The notes under the pieces: model-generated
Databases searched by the model: none
The model's input: the letters and a program-made list of their open reading frames with translations, nothing else
What the model was told of the DNA's origin: nothing
Part shown: positions 41,369 to 49,648 of the stretch, in pieces
How positions within the stretch are numbered: position 1 is the stretch's first letter
Layout: each line of letters starts with the position of its first letter
Program-made: the position numbers and the translations under genes
From: Aureliella helgolandensis
GTDB taxonomy: Bacteria; Planctomycetota; Planctomycetia; Pirellulales; Pirellulaceae
Assembly: GCF_007752135.1 (NCBI RefSeq)
Contig: NZ_CP036298.1
Location: 1,674,001-1,738,000, forward strand
Direction of reading: 5' to 3'
DNA length: 64,000 nt

Positions 41369-41534
41369 CCTGCTCCCGTTCTTCCCGCCGCTTCCGTGCT
41401 TTCGTCCGCCAAGCCTCTCGCTCGGCCTCACAGTGTAAGCAACGCATGCCACCCTCGGAGAAAACCGTAGAACGTCGGCCGCACTCTCGGCACAGCTTCG
41501 GACTCAAGTAGACGCGCGGCTGGTGGAGTTTCAT
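41334..41534 (-). CDS. small zinc-ribbon protein (element)
   Basis: 66 residues: LCRECGRRSTVFSEGGMRCLHCEAEREAW (CxxC-x15-CxxC zinc ribbon), then a Lys/Arg/Glu-rich helix and PPIGGLKPT, whose codons form one of the CAATTG palindromes. It is 2 bp downstream of another zinc-ribbon gene and behind the capsid gene. It could be a nucleic-acid-binding or regulatory protein. No closer family recognised. Confidence 0.6.
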   Translation of the reverse strand: MKLHQPRVYLSPKLCRECGRRSTVFSEGGMRCLHCEAEREAWRTKARKRREEREQEKPPIGGLKPT

Positions 41535-41536
41535 CG

Positions 41537-41785
41537 CTATTTCCCAAGTCGTGCGACGCGATTACAGATACATACGAAGAGGGAGCCAGCACCAACATTG
41601 GAACGCATCAGAGGCTCGCGTTTAGGCTTCTCTGGTGCTTCGGCTTGTGCTTGCCGTACTTTCGCCTCGCATGAAACGCAACGGCCGGATGCTGCCCTGG
41701 CTGCAAATTCGCCACACTCGGGACAATATGCGGATGCCATCGGTGCGGCTGACATTCGGCGAATCGCGTTTCTATTTACCAGCAT
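41537..41785 (-). CDS. small zinc-ribbon protein (element)
   Basis: 82 residues: YCPECGEFAARAASGRCVSCEAKVRQAQAEAPEKPKREP, a CxxC-x13-CxxC zinc ribbon followed by a charged linker. It starts about 100 bp after the capsid stop; a Met at ~41752 (MSAAPMASAYC) is an alternative start. It is tandem with the similar 66-aa protein, suggesting an old duplication. Function unknown. Confidence 0.6.
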   Translation of the reverse strand: MLVNRNAIRRMSAAPMASAYCPECGEFAARAASGRCVSCEAKVRQAQAEAPEKPKREPLMRSNVGAGSLFVCICNRVARLGK

Positions 41786-41829
41786 GGTTGAACCCTTTGT
41801 AAAAAACGTCGGCCGGCGATGTTGAAGAT

Positions 41830-41856
41830 GCGAGGGGGTGTTTCAATTTCCCTCGC
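41830..41856 (-). terminator. hairpin between capsid and zinc-ribbon genes
   Basis: Arms GCGAGGG / CCCTCGC with a 13-nt loop in the gap behind the capsid gene. There is no strong T-run, so it may only attenuate transcription or protect the mRNA. Confidence 0.4.
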
Positions 41857-41888
41857 CACCGCCGGCCGCGCTGCTTTTGCGATTCCGC

Positions 41889-43145
41889 TTACAGGGAAAT
41901 GTCTTTCAAGCGATAGAATGCTCCTGTCCGTAGCAGAGCAAAGTCGATGCGAGTGGTGATTTTCACGTGCACCGCATGAGTCTCAAACGCATCCCCGCCG
42001 GTCGTTGTCGACTCGATACGCGCGGAGGAACGAATTCCCCATGCGAGTTGGCTCCAGTCTCCGACAAGCAGGTGGGTATTCGGGATGTTCGTGCTGTGAA
42101 TCATCGGAGAGGTGATTGTGGGCGTTTTGTTCAGCCAGCCTAGCGGAGCGTTGACACCATCACCGATTGTCGAGCTCAACAGGTGGTCGTGCACCTTCGG
42201 GGACATAATCGCCGCGTTCGGCTCCTCGTTGTTCTCGCGAATCTTCGTGAACGCTGTGGACAAATCCAACCAGTCAACTGCCGAGATTGAACCCGTTTCG
42301 CCGATGTCGGCATTGTTCAGCAGGCCAGACCAGGCAGCACCAGTGCCGTGAATCGCGAACCGATCGACCGCCGCCGCAAGGCTCCGCGTCAACGTGTTGT
42401 TAATCATCTCCGAGAAGTTAGGCGCGTCCTCTGCCAGCTCTCGGGAGACTTTGATTCGCGTGGCGACCGTTTTGGCGCTCATCACTACGGCACCCAAGCC
42501 GATGTCTGACTCCGTGATTGGCTCCAACTCAGCGTGCACCTCAAACTCAGGATCGCGCATCACGCGAGCTAAACTGATGTCCCCGGCTGGCATCAACATT
42601 ACTCGCGCTCCAGCCCGCAAGACTGCCGAACGTGCTCGCGCGGCGTCGATGATTTCACCCATCAGAACCTCGGGAACCATGAACCCACCGGACGAATTAT
42701 CGCCGGTCGTCATGGCCGACTTGATGATGTCGTGGGCGCCGCGGCTGCCGACGATAGAGGCTCTGGCAAGCTCTCCAATGCCGTTTTCGATTGGAGCCTG
42801 TCCAAGTGCATCAACTGCCTTGCCGTCGCGTGACAGCATCCGAACGCCACCTCGAAGCGGCTGTGTTGCGCCGACTCCCATATGCTCATTCAACGCGGAC
42901 TCGAGACGTCCGTGCGCCTTTTGATTGCGAGTAGCTTCAACGGACTTCGCTAAACGGATGTCTCCATTCAGCTTGCCGATTTTGCCGCTCTGGCCATCGG
43001 TGCCGTCACCGCCAACCAGGTCCAGGAGCTCCTGCGTTTCGGTCGCGCTCAATTCCCGATTCTCACGCTCAGCGCGTGCCATGATGCCATCGACGACAGC
43101 TAAAAGCTCATCGCGTTGTTCTGTCAAATCTCGTACTGATTTCAT
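41889..43145 (-). CDS. HK97-type phage major capsid protein
   Basis: 418 residues. Residues 1-~95 are a charged coiled-coil (MKSVRDLTEQRDELLAVVDG...), equivalent to the scaffolding delta domain of HK97 gp5. The HK97 fold then follows: SSGGFMVPEVLMGEIIDAARARSAVLRAGARVMLMPAGDISLARV (N-arm/E-loop), VSRELAEDAPNFSEMINNTLTRSLAAAVDRFAIHGTG (spine helix and P domain), and SQLAWGIRSSARIESTTTGG...HVKITTRIDFALLRTGAFYRL. The family assembles icosahedral shells with portal, protease and terminase, but none is seen in this element. Start ATG 43145 is preceded by AGGA. It lies downstream of the AlpA-like HTH gene. Confidence 0.92.
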   Translation of the reverse strand: MKSVRDLTEQRDELLAVVDGIMARAERENRELSATETQELLDLVGGDGTDGQSGKIGKLNGDIRLAKSVEATRNQKAHGRLESALNEHMGVGATQPLRGGVRMLSRDGKAVDALGQAPIENGIGELARASIVGSRGAHDIIKSAMTTGDNSSGGFMVPEVLMGEIIDAARARSAVLRAGARVMLMPAGDISLARVMRDPEFEVHAELEPITESDIGLGAVVMSAKTVATRIKVSRELAEDAPNFSEMINNTLTRSLAAAVDRFAIHGTGAAWSGLLNNADIGETGSISAVDWLDLSTAFTKIRENNEEPNAAIMSPKVHDHLLSSTIGDGVNAPLGWLNKTPTITSPMIHSTNIPNTHLLVGDWSQLAWGIRSSARIESTTTGGDAFETHAVHVKITTRIDFALLRTGAFYRLKDISL

Positions 43146-43255
43146 ATCAAAATTCCTGCCAAAATAGTTCTCAAATTAACAATTCACAACTTCACTTCGG
43201 CCGCACTGCTAAAGAGAACTGGCGGACATTCTTCGGAAACTTCACGTTCGCTTCT

Positions 43256-43465
43256 TCACTTCGATGAATCGCGTTCTGCTATGCGCGATTCGATGTATTG
43301 CTCAAGGTCGCATCGCTGCCAAACCAGCTTCCTCAGTCCCAATCGCAGCGGCTTCGGAAACTCCCCGGCTGCGACCCACTTCGTCAACGTGGCCTCGGAG
43401 ATGCCAAGTTCTGCGGATGTCGCCCCGGCTGTTAGGAATCGTGCTGGAAGGTCGCTGCTCATCAT
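43256..43465 (-). CDS. AlpA-like helix-turn-helix regulator (element)
   Basis: 69 residues from ATG 43465 (MMSSDLPARFLTAGATSAELGISEATLTKWVAAGEFPKPLRL...VWQRCDLEQYIESR). This is the MerR/excisionase-type winged helix of AlpA proteins, with the 'sEatl.kWv..geFP.P' pattern. A longer frame to 43600 is noise. The start overlaps the stop of the upstream 128-aa gene (ATGA). AlpA-type proteins activate integrase/excision genes in prophages and satellites. Confidence 0.85.
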   Translation of the reverse strand: MMSSDLPARFLTAGATSAELGISEATLTKWVAAGEFPKPLRLGLRKLVWQRCDLEQYIESRIAERDSSK

Positions 43466-43848
43466 TGCTCCATGGTCAAGTGGTGGGTTTCGTCGATGCA
43501 GGCCAGGATGGTTGCGACCTGCGAGACAACCTGCAACTCCAAGCTGTCCGCGAACTTGGCCTGCGCATCGCTCAGCGGTGACCTCGCTAGTCCATGACAT
43601 GCAACCAGGGCGTCCGACATAAAGCGGAGGTGCTCCTCCGGAATTTCGACCATCCCCGGCTCTGCTGAACCATCGGCATGCTCCCGTCGCGCGAACTCGT
43701 CACGAAAGACGGTGCTCAGCCAGGGGTGGAACGCGTTCTCGGCTGTGCGGAATGCGCACCGAGCGTTCCAACGGAACAATTCGCTGAGCTCCCGCCGGGA
43801 GAGTTTGGGGAGGAGGTCGCAATTGAGTGTTCGTCGTGTCATGCTCAA
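43462..43848 (-). CDS. hypothetical protein (element)
   Basis: 128 residues, MSMTRRTLNCDLLPKLSRRELSELFRWNARCAFRTAENAFHPW..., mostly helical and soluble, no recognised family. It is translationally coupled (4-nt overlap) to the AlpA-like gene and follows the HTH gene by 30 bp, so it sits inside a tightly packed operon. A DNA-processing or capsid role is possible but not shown. Confidence 0.6.
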   Translation of the reverse strand: MSMTRRTLNCDLLPKLSRRELSELFRWNARCAFRTAENAFHPWLSTVFRDEFARREHADGSAEPGMVEIPEEHLRFMSDALVACHGLARSPLSDAQAKFADSLELQVVSQVATILACIDETHHLTMEQ

Positions 43849-43878
43849 AATCCTATTCGCGGAAAGTGCCGATGTAAA

Positions 43879-44361
43879 CTAGTGTTCGCCCTGTTGCCGC
43901 TCAGTTGTTTGGAAGTGTTCGTTCGCGTTCGTTGGCTTTCTCGCCAACCAGGCATCAACATCCGATTTCAGCCATCGACCACGCATGAACTGCGCTGGCA
44001 TCGTCCCCTCGCGGGCCCATCGCCGGATGGTGTTGGAGGTAACCTCGAACAGCTTCATCAACTCGGTGGTTCTGTAAAACATAATTCTCTTCGCTTTCTG
44101 AAATTCCATTTGCGCGCCTTGCATCACACGCGTGAGACGATAGGTCGTCTGGGGGTCGAATCGCCACAATTCATGCCCCCCCGGGGTAGGTCCGGCCGGG
44201 GGTGCGCCAAAATCTCCAATTTTGTGGAAAGGCGCGCGCGTGAGACGATAGGTCGTTCCGGGTTGGCTCTGGACAAAAGACCCACCCCCGGTGCATACGT
44301 CCGTGAAGGCCTCTGACGTGCCGCCTGTCGCGTCCTGGCCCTGGTGCGGCTCGATGCTCAC
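43879..44361 (-). CDS. helix-turn-helix (excisionase-type) protein with repeat-bearing leader (element)
   Basis: 160 residues from a GTG overlapping the upstream stop (GTGA). The C-terminal half, MFYRTTELMKLFEVTSNTIRRWAREGTMPAQFMRGRWLKSDVDAWLARKP, is a MerR/excisionase-type winged helix. The N-terminal ~90 residues have low complexity and twice read TTYRLTR because of a 20-bp DNA repeat, so they may be a non-coding regulatory stretch. An internal start at MEFQKAKRIMFYRT (near 44109) is equally likely. It is probably a regulator or recombination directionality factor. Confidence 0.65.
   Translation of the reverse strand: MSIEPHQGQDATGGTSEAFTDVCTGGGSFVQSQPGTTYRLTRAPFHKIGDFGAPPAGPTPGGHELWRFDPQTTYRLTRVMQGAQMEFQKAKRIMFYRTTELMKLFEVTSNTIRRWAREGTMPAQFMRGRWLKSDVDAWLARKPTNANEHFQTTERQQGEH
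44129..44148. repeat. 20-bp direct repeat, copy 1
   Basis: CGCGTGAGACGATAGGTCGT recurs exactly at 44237-44256. Either a repeat in the N-terminal part of the HTH ORF or an operator pair in its leader. Confidence 0.7.
44237..44256. repeat. 20-bp direct repeat, copy 2
   Basis: Identical to 44129-44148, 108 bp apart, about ten helical turns, as would suit looping by a dimeric regulator. No tested function. Confidence 0.7.
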
Positions 44362-44537
44362 AATCGGTCCTCATCGTGCGTCTCGTGTGAAGCTGGGGGT
44401 TCGCTTGGTTTGTATCGCAGTCTCGTGCATCGGAGCTCATGACTTCGAAGGAGTCGCTTCAATAGAAGCCGCACGGCTCGGATGTCGTGCTGGCCGTCCA
44501 TTCGTAGCGTTATGGTGATTTCTTTGGGCTCGCTCAT
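44358..44537 (-). CDS. small hypothetical protein (element)
   Basis: 59 residues from ATG 44537 (MSEPKEITITLRMDGQHDIRAVRLLLKRLLRSHELRCTRLR). The ATG overlaps the stop of the primase gene (ATGA), and its stop overlaps the next GTG, so it is part of one coupled operon. The pattern 'ITITLR..d.IRAlR.LLKrLLR.H.LRC' looks like small proteins that travel with DUF3987 primase genes in mobile elements, an impression rather than an established family. Function unknown. Confidence 0.65.
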   Translation of the reverse strand: MSEPKEITITLRMDGQHDIRAVRLLLKRLLRSHELRCTRLRYKPSEPPASHETHDEDRL

Positions 44538-46801
44538 GGCTGCCAAGGCTCCCCGTAGACTGGCGATTCCGGCTCATCCTCTAGCGAATCCTGGACAGAA
44601 CCCTCGTTTTCCCAAGGATTAAGGGGGTTGTGTCCCAACTTTGTAAGAATGAATTTGCGAGTTGGCCTACCGCCAAGCTCAGAGGGGGGAGTCTCTTGCC
44701 AGCTCCCAAGGTCGGCATTCGCGAAACTGGTCAGAAGTGCGTCAGCATGTTCGCAGCTCTCGACAGAGGACCGATTAGCTCGGTAGAACTCTCGCGCCGT
44801 TACTGGTTCAGACTGTGCGGATAGCCATTGGATGAGGCTGCGGTTCTCAGTTGCCGCCTGAGACTCCTGGAGAACGCCATAGACTCGCCGCGCCTCGGAT
44901 TTGAACCACTCAACGATTTGAATCCCGGAAGCCATAGAGTCCAGGTCTACGTGGCTCCTGTCGGCCGTCTCTCCAAGGGCATGACGAATGCAATGGATGA
45001 CCAGTGCAATACGCGCTGCCACCTCTTCCAGTTTTGAGTACGCTGCAAAGAGATCCCCGTCCAGCGCCTGGGATTCTCGATTGTGTCGGTCGTAATATTT
45101 GACGAATACCCGTTTCGCATCGGGTGCAAGTCGGCAAAAGTAGGGCTTGGCCTCGCCTTCCTCATCAATGTTAAGCTCAAGCGATAGCAGGCTTTCGTAG
45201 ATATCACTCACGGACTCTTCGATGTGTTCGGCAATTTCGTCCTCTGTCCATCGGCGAACGATTCTAGGTGGCATTGCGAATAGTAGTCTTGCTGCCAGTC
45301 CAGAGGCCTTATGGTCGGCTGTGAGATGCCCTCGGAGAATCCCCGGCTGAATCGTACCCGTTAGGGAAACGGATGCTCTGTCGATAACGATAGGCCTCTT
45401 GCTGGCAGCTCTATCAATCACGCTCATCTGCGCGCCGTAGAACTCCAGCCACTTCGGCTCGTCGGAAGACTTGCCGCTTTTGTATCGGCTGAAGCTCGAG
45501 AACCATCCTGATAACTCATCGCTTGCACAGAGGAGGCCTCTAGGGTTCTCAGAGAGACGTTTTCCCAATGCCTCAACGGTCGTATCGTCTACCAAGACTC
45601 GCTTGCAAACTGGGGCTATTGGCGGGTCTGGTGGCTCCATGGCGCCCGGCTTGGCCTTCTTGAAGTCTGCGGATGCCTTGGAGTAGATTTCCAGCTCCTT
45701 CGCGTAGGCCTCATACGCAAGGTCGTATTCGCGAACCAACTTCCGCTGTCGAGCTCTCAGAGGACTCAAGGCGAGTCGCTGGGGAGCACTCTTGCCTGAA
45801 CCCGATTCAGCGATGACTACGCACCATAGGATGCTTGGGGCAGTCCAGTTACGCTTGACGGCCAAGGCGGTGGAATTGCCAACTGCCGATGCCAACCCCG
45901 CCAGCAATGGCAGAGCAATGAAACTCTCATCACAGCATGCCGCTCTTGCTCCCTGGCGGATGAATTCCGGTAGGGCTCCCGGCAGGGCATCGGTAGGGAA
46001 TGGAGCGAACTCCACCAGCTCGGGAATTACGTGATTTTCAGATTTCGTTTTAGTATTTGGGGACGAAACCTCACTTTTCCCAGGATTTAAGGGGGTTGTG
46101 TCCGGAGAACTAGAAACGATTTCCCGAAACTGCTCAACTGTCCCACCTCCAGCGAACCAATCAGATACGTCCCCCTTAGGCTGCAATCCTGGCAATTCGA
46201 CAATCACGCCACGGCCTAGCATGGCTTGAACATCCCTGGCGTGGTCTCGGCCTGTGTCGTCGTTGTCCGGCAGGATGTAGACGGTCTTGCCGTTGAAGTA
46301 TCCGCTCCAGTCGGCTTGCCACTTGCCAGCACCTCCCGCGTTGCATGTGGATGTGAAGCCATTCGCTCGCAACGTCTCTGCATCCTTCTCGCCTTCGACG
46401 ATAAAGACGGTGTCGGCCTTGATGACCTCAGGGAGTCGGTAGGGGACTCTGGTAACACCCTTTAGACTCCACTCACCATTCGCCTTGCGTTGCCGAAACT
46501 GCTTCCCCGGCTTGCGAACTACTGTATAGACGTGGTTCCCATCCGCATCGTGGTAGTCGTACTCAAGTGTCGATTCGACCAGAGGGGAAGACTCGCCGCT
46601 CAGGTCGGAATAGCTCAGCCCTGCGCCACTGAGGACGGCTTCGATGTGACAGTTGGCGTGACAATGGAGCAGCCAGCGGTCTGCGGTGCTCGTGATTGTT
46701 AGGCTTGCGGTGCCATCGTCATGAGCTGGGCATTTCGCTTGCCATTTTCCCTGACCAGTTGGCCGCACGTCTTTAAAATAACTTGGAATGTCGTTTCTCA
46801 T
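44534..46801 (-). CDS. CHC2/TOPRIM primase with DUF3987 helicase-like domain (element)
   Basis: 755 residues. Residues ~10-55 hold a CHC2-type zinc finger (WQAKCPAHDDGTASL...LLHCHANCH), ~130-210 a TOPRIM domain (TVFIVEGEKDAETL with Glu and ILPDNDDTGRDHA with the DxD), and ~265-700 a DUF3987 region with Walker A (IAESGSGKSAPQ) and a Walker B-like LLCASDELSGWFSS. Such primase-helicases replicate plasmids, satellites and phages. It is the largest gene of the element. It is coupled by 4-nt overlap to the small downstream gene and preceded by the DUF1580 gene pair. Confidence 0.9.
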   Translation of the reverse strand: MRNDIPSYFKDVRPTGQGKWQAKCPAHDDGTASLTITSTADRWLLHCHANCHIEAVLSGAGLSYSDLSGESSPLVESTLEYDYHDADGNHVYTVVRKPGKQFRQRKANGEWSLKGVTRVPYRLPEVIKADTVFIVEGEKDAETLRANGFTSTCNAGGAGKWQADWSGYFNGKTVYILPDNDDTGRDHARDVQAMLGRGVIVELPGLQPKGDVSDWFAGGGTVEQFREIVSSSPDTTPLNPGKSEVSSPNTKTKSENHVIPELVEFAPFPTDALPGALPEFIRQGARAACCDESFIALPLLAGLASAVGNSTALAVKRNWTAPSILWCVVIAESGSGKSAPQRLALSPLRARQRKLVREYDLAYEAYAKELEIYSKASADFKKAKPGAMEPPDPPIAPVCKRVLVDDTTVEALGKRLSENPRGLLCASDELSGWFSSFSRYKSGKSSDEPKWLEFYGAQMSVIDRAASKRPIVIDRASVSLTGTIQPGILRGHLTADHKASGLAARLLFAMPPRIVRRWTEDEIAEHIEESVSDIYESLLSLELNIDEEGEAKPYFCRLAPDAKRVFVKYYDRHNRESQALDGDLFAAYSKLEEVAARIALVIHCIRHALGETADRSHVDLDSMASGIQIVEWFKSEARRVYGVLQESQAATENRSLIQWLSAQSEPVTAREFYRANRSSVESCEHADALLTSFANADLGSWQETPPSELGGRPTRKFILTKLGHNPLNPWENEGSVQDSLEDEPESPVYGEPWQP

Positions 46802-46898
46802 CGCGTATAATCTTCATGAATGGGTGTCGTGCAGCTTCTCCTCGCTGCGTGATTGAATCGAAACGCTTGGGGCTCGGTAGGCCCTGGGCGTTTTGCAT

Positions 46899-47084
46899 TT
46901 AGCGGCTAACTGGTGGCGTCCAATAGCCACGTGCTGGCCATAGGCAATCGCTGGGCACAATCAGTCGTTCTAGCGTTGGCACTGGGAACTGGGCTTTCCA
47001 CTGCGACTGCAAGGCGGCCTCTAGCTCGGCCGTAAGCTCCAAGCAGTCGATGTTGCGGGACTCAAGCCATTGGATGAATGTCAT
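46899..47084 (-). CDS. small hypothetical protein (element)
   Basis: 61 residues from ATG 47084 (MTFIQWLESRNIDCLELTAELEAALQSQWKAQF...), starting 2 bp after the DUF1580 stop (TGACCATG). An open frame up to 47162 crosses the DUF1580 gene and is not supported. No family recognised; a small acidic/amphipathic protein of the replication operon. Confidence 0.6.
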   Translation of the reverse strand: MTFIQWLESRNIDCLELTAELEAALQSQWKAQFPVPTLERLIVPSDCLWPARGYWTPPVSR

Positions 47085-47086
47085 GG

Positions 47087-47341
47087 TCAGACCCCCACCG
47101 ATTTTTCGGTGCGTGCTGCGATGAATCGCGTTAGCGCCTGCCTGCTGGTGAACAACTGGCATCCCAGCCGAACAGCCTCAAGGCGGACGCCACCCACTCC
47201 CCGGTGAATCCAACGGGTCATCGTGGCCTTATCCGGTCGCTTGCCGGAGATTTTGAAGAGCTCGCTTCGGGCTTGTGCGAGCGTTAGGACGTCCTCACTG
47301 AGGACTTTTGAGACGGTAGATTCTGCCGACGTCTTGTGCAT
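47087..47341 (-). CDS. DUF1580 helix-turn-helix protein (element)
   Basis: 84 residues: DVLTLAQARSELFKISGKRPDKATMTRWIHRGVGGVRLEAVRLGCQLFTSRQALTRFIAART. The 'RRPxxxTlyRWxxrGvrGvrLExvrvGg.l.TSreAL.RF' pattern is that of DUF1580, known mainly from planctomycetes, with a MerR-like winged helix. It is likely a DNA-binding regulator of the primase operon that follows it. The upstream gap contains the 4 x 9-bp repeat array, which could be its target. Confidence 0.85.
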   Translation of the reverse strand: MHKTSAESTVSKVLSEDVLTLAQARSELFKISGKRPDKATMTRWIHRGVGGVRLEAVRLGCQLFTSRQALTRFIAARTEKSVGV

Positions 47342-47424
47342 AAAAAAACTCCCATAACGATGACTTGCAACGCTAGGGAGTATCTACTTGCTTAGCACTT
47401 TGGGCTACGGTTTTATCATGCCCG

Positions 47425-47460
47425 CTGAACGAACTGAACGAACTGAACGAACTGAACGAA
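47425..47460. repeat. iteron-like array: 4 x CTGAACGAA
   Basis: Four perfect tandem copies of the 9-mer CTGAACGAA lie between the 227-aa gene and the DUF1580 gene. Short tandem repeats upstream of a replication operon can be an origin or operator. One alternative is slippage DNA of no function. Confidence 0.85.
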
Positions 47461-47469
47461 AATTTGCAC

Positions 47470-48153
47470 CTATTCCTTTTCGGACTGTTTTTTCAGCCAT
47501 TGGTCGCACTCGTCCGCACGAAAGAAATGCTTTCGTCCGCACTTAATAGGCTCGGGGTGCCCCTGGCTATCGATTCGGTCGTTGAGTGTCGAGCCTGCGA
47601 TATCGTAAAACGCGAGTAAGTCCTTCCGCGCGACTAAGCCATCTTTATTCCGCAGCGCCGCTAATGGACTCTCAGAGTCGGTTTTGCTTGCTACTGCCGG
47701 GCGGGTTGGTGAATCTGGTGAATCCTCCTTGCGTTCAAGCAGGAATAGGAGCCTTCTCGCTCGGCTTAGGATCCGCTCGTATTGGTCAAAAAGGGGCCCT
47801 GTGAAACCAAACACCCTACCAAGCTCCTTTGGCAATTCGTGTTTGATGTGGTCCCACAACCACTGCTCACGTATCTCCCCCGTTTCTCGCATCCAGATTT
47901 TGAGTTCATCCAGGAAGTTCCCAAGCTCGATAACGAGGCTAGCGTCTTCTATGAACTCTAGGGCTGGCGCTCTCCTGGGAGAGATTAGCTTTCCCTCCAG
48001 CCGCACCAATGGCTCATCAGCCAGTGGGCGAATATCAACCTCTCCCTCAATTGCGTAAATCAAGTCTTCCTGCCCGAACGAAAAGTGGTCCCATTGGGTA
48101 ACAGAGAGGAACCGCCTGAGCTCGTCGGCTATGACGTCTTTAATGAATCGCAT
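47470..48153 (-). CDS. hypothetical protein with C-terminal HTH-like segment (element)
   Basis: 227 residues. The first ~170 (MRFIKDVIADELRRFLSVTQWDHFSFGQEDLIYAIEGEVDIRP...) have no recognised family. The last ~50 (RKDLLAFYDIAGSTLNDRIDSQGHPEPIKCGRKHFFRADECDQWLKKQ) look like an excisionase/AlpA-type winged helix with 'F.rade.d.Wl' ending. It may regulate excision or the early operon. Gene starts 108 bp behind the integrase stop. Iterons lie just beyond its stop. Confidence 0.65.
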   Translation of the reverse strand: MRFIKDVIADELRRFLSVTQWDHFSFGQEDLIYAIEGEVDIRPLADEPLVRLEGKLISPRRAPALEFIEDASLVIELGNFLDELKIWMRETGEIREQWLWDHIKHELPKELGRVFGFTGPLFDQYERILSRARRLLFLLERKEDSPDSPTRPAVASKTDSESPLAALRNKDGLVARKDLLAFYDIAGSTLNDRIDSQGHPEPIKCGRKHFFRADECDQWLKKQSEKE

Positions 48154-48261
48154 GCAGAATCCCTTAGGTTTAGAAAGTCGCTGCCAACCCGCACCGCGGC
48201 TAAGGGACCGAAGGACGGGCTGGCGGCGGGGTTAATTAGGCCCCTGGCGACAATGGTCAGA

Positions 48262-49521
48262 TTATAGCTTCGGTGCGGCGGCGGCGGCTCGGGTGGCGGC
48301 CTCAATCGATTCCCTGGCGTAGTGCGCTGTCATTAGAGCGGTAGAGTGCCCTAGAAGTGCCCTAGCCTCTTCGATTCCGAGTGCTGCTCGAACTACCGTT
48401 GCCGTTAGGTGTCGCAGTTGATACGGATGCCACTGGCGAACACTAGCTCGCCTAGCAGCTCGTTGAATCGCCTGCCGGTAGCTTGAAGTATCGTAGCGGT
48501 CCCTCGGCACACTCTTCGGCGTCTCCTTGCGGTTCGAACCAACACGGTTTCCACAGCTATCGGGAGTCACTCGATTCGCTGCTGCTACAGCATGCCGCCA
48601 AGCCATCGCTTCCTTGGGGGAAAAGCAGAAGGCATCGGGAGCTCTCTGTAAGAACTCCGTTACTGCCTCTCTTGCGTCATTCACCAACGGAATCGCCTTC
48701 GCTTTACCGCGAAAGCTGGTCTTATGTCGGCTGGGGTGGTAAATCCAAATATCGCCAGTACGGTCGATGTCGCACGGTCGCATGATGCAGATTTCGCTTG
48801 GCCTTGCTCCTGTCGCAATCTGAATCCGGAGCATCGCCTTGATGATTGGAGAAAGGTGCTCGGCTGTCTTGCGGACATCCTCGATATTGGCTGGCTCAAC
48901 CGCTGGTACTTCGGGGGCAGAGGTTTGCCCATTGCGGAGCGCTTCCAGAGTCTCCAGTCGGTGAACTAGGTCAATTCCTATCAGTTCGCCGGCCACGGCA
49001 TGTCGGAAGATTCCCACCACGCAGCGCACTAGGCGGTTGATATACTTCCGGGCTAGTGGTTTCTTGCCGCTATTGCCCTCGCGAATCAAGAACTCGCGAA
49101 ACGACTTCAACCTGACTGGGCCAAAATCCTGGGCCAATACTTCGCCGAATTGCTCCTCAAGCTGGCTACAAAGTCGCTCATGCCGTCGCATTTCTTGCGG
49201 TACGGTCGCATATTTCAGCTTGATGTGTTCCCGGAAGAGTGCAGTAACGTGCTGAACTTGGACTGGCTGGTCGGCCTGCTGCGCTGGGGTGTCGGCTACT
49301 CCCAGCAGGGTAGCTGCCTTGTGGTCGAGCTCAGCGGGGTCGAAGTCTTCCGGTAGCTTTAAACCGCCTGATTGATAGATTCCGATTAGGACGGCATAGC
49401 GGGCGATGCATTCCGGCGAATCATGCTTGCCTAGATAGATGTCTCGACCGTCAAGGGTGACGATGCTTTGCCCGGAGATGTGGTAGCGCCGTGCGGGCGC
49501 TTTTGCCTTGGGTCTGGCCAT
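48262..49521 (-). CDS. int: tyrosine recombinase / integrase (element)
   Basis: 419 residues with an N-terminal arm-type region (MARPKAKAPARRYHISGQ...), a SAM-like core-binding domain near 90-190 and the catalytic domain: Arg240 (ATGARPSEIC), the Lys beta-hairpin (RGKAKAIP), His365 and Arg370 (WHPYQLRHLTAT), His392 (LLGHS) and Tyr401 (AHYARE). All five conserved catalytic residues are present. It lies 131 bp from the intact tRNA-Met, as in tRNA-targeting integrases, and should insert and excise the element at the 47-bp core. Confidence 0.95.
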   Translation of the reverse strand: MARPKAKAPARRYHISGQSIVTLDGRDIYLGKHDSPECIARYAVLIGIYQSGGLKLPEDFDPAELDHKAATLLGVADTPAQQADQPVQVQHVTALFREHIKLKYATVPQEMRRHERLCSQLEEQFGEVLAQDFGPVRLKSFREFLIREGNSGKKPLARKYINRLVRCVVGIFRHAVAGELIGIDLVHRLETLEALRNGQTSAPEVPAVEPANIEDVRKTAEHLSPIIKAMLRIQIATGARPSEICIMRPCDIDRTGDIWIYHPSRHKTSFRGKAKAIPLVNDAREAVTEFLQRAPDAFCFSPKEAMAWRHAVAAANRVTPDSCGNRVGSNRKETPKSVPRDRYDTSSYRQAIQRAARRASVRQWHPYQLRHLTATVVRAALGIEEARALLGHSTALMTAHYARESIEAATRAAAAAPKL

Positions 49522-49648
49522 AGAAAGGGACTCCCGATTCTGTCGCCCTACCGAGTTTTTCGGTACGACTTCTTGGAAAACGGGGCCGCTCGTCGTGATG
49601 ACGGTAACGCGAAAAGTGCGTTCCAGCCTGTAAAACGTTGATTTTTTG

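Noticed and set aside
47425-47460. Possible CRISPR or coding repeat
   Set aside because: The units are only 9 bp and contiguous without spacers; an iteron is the better description.
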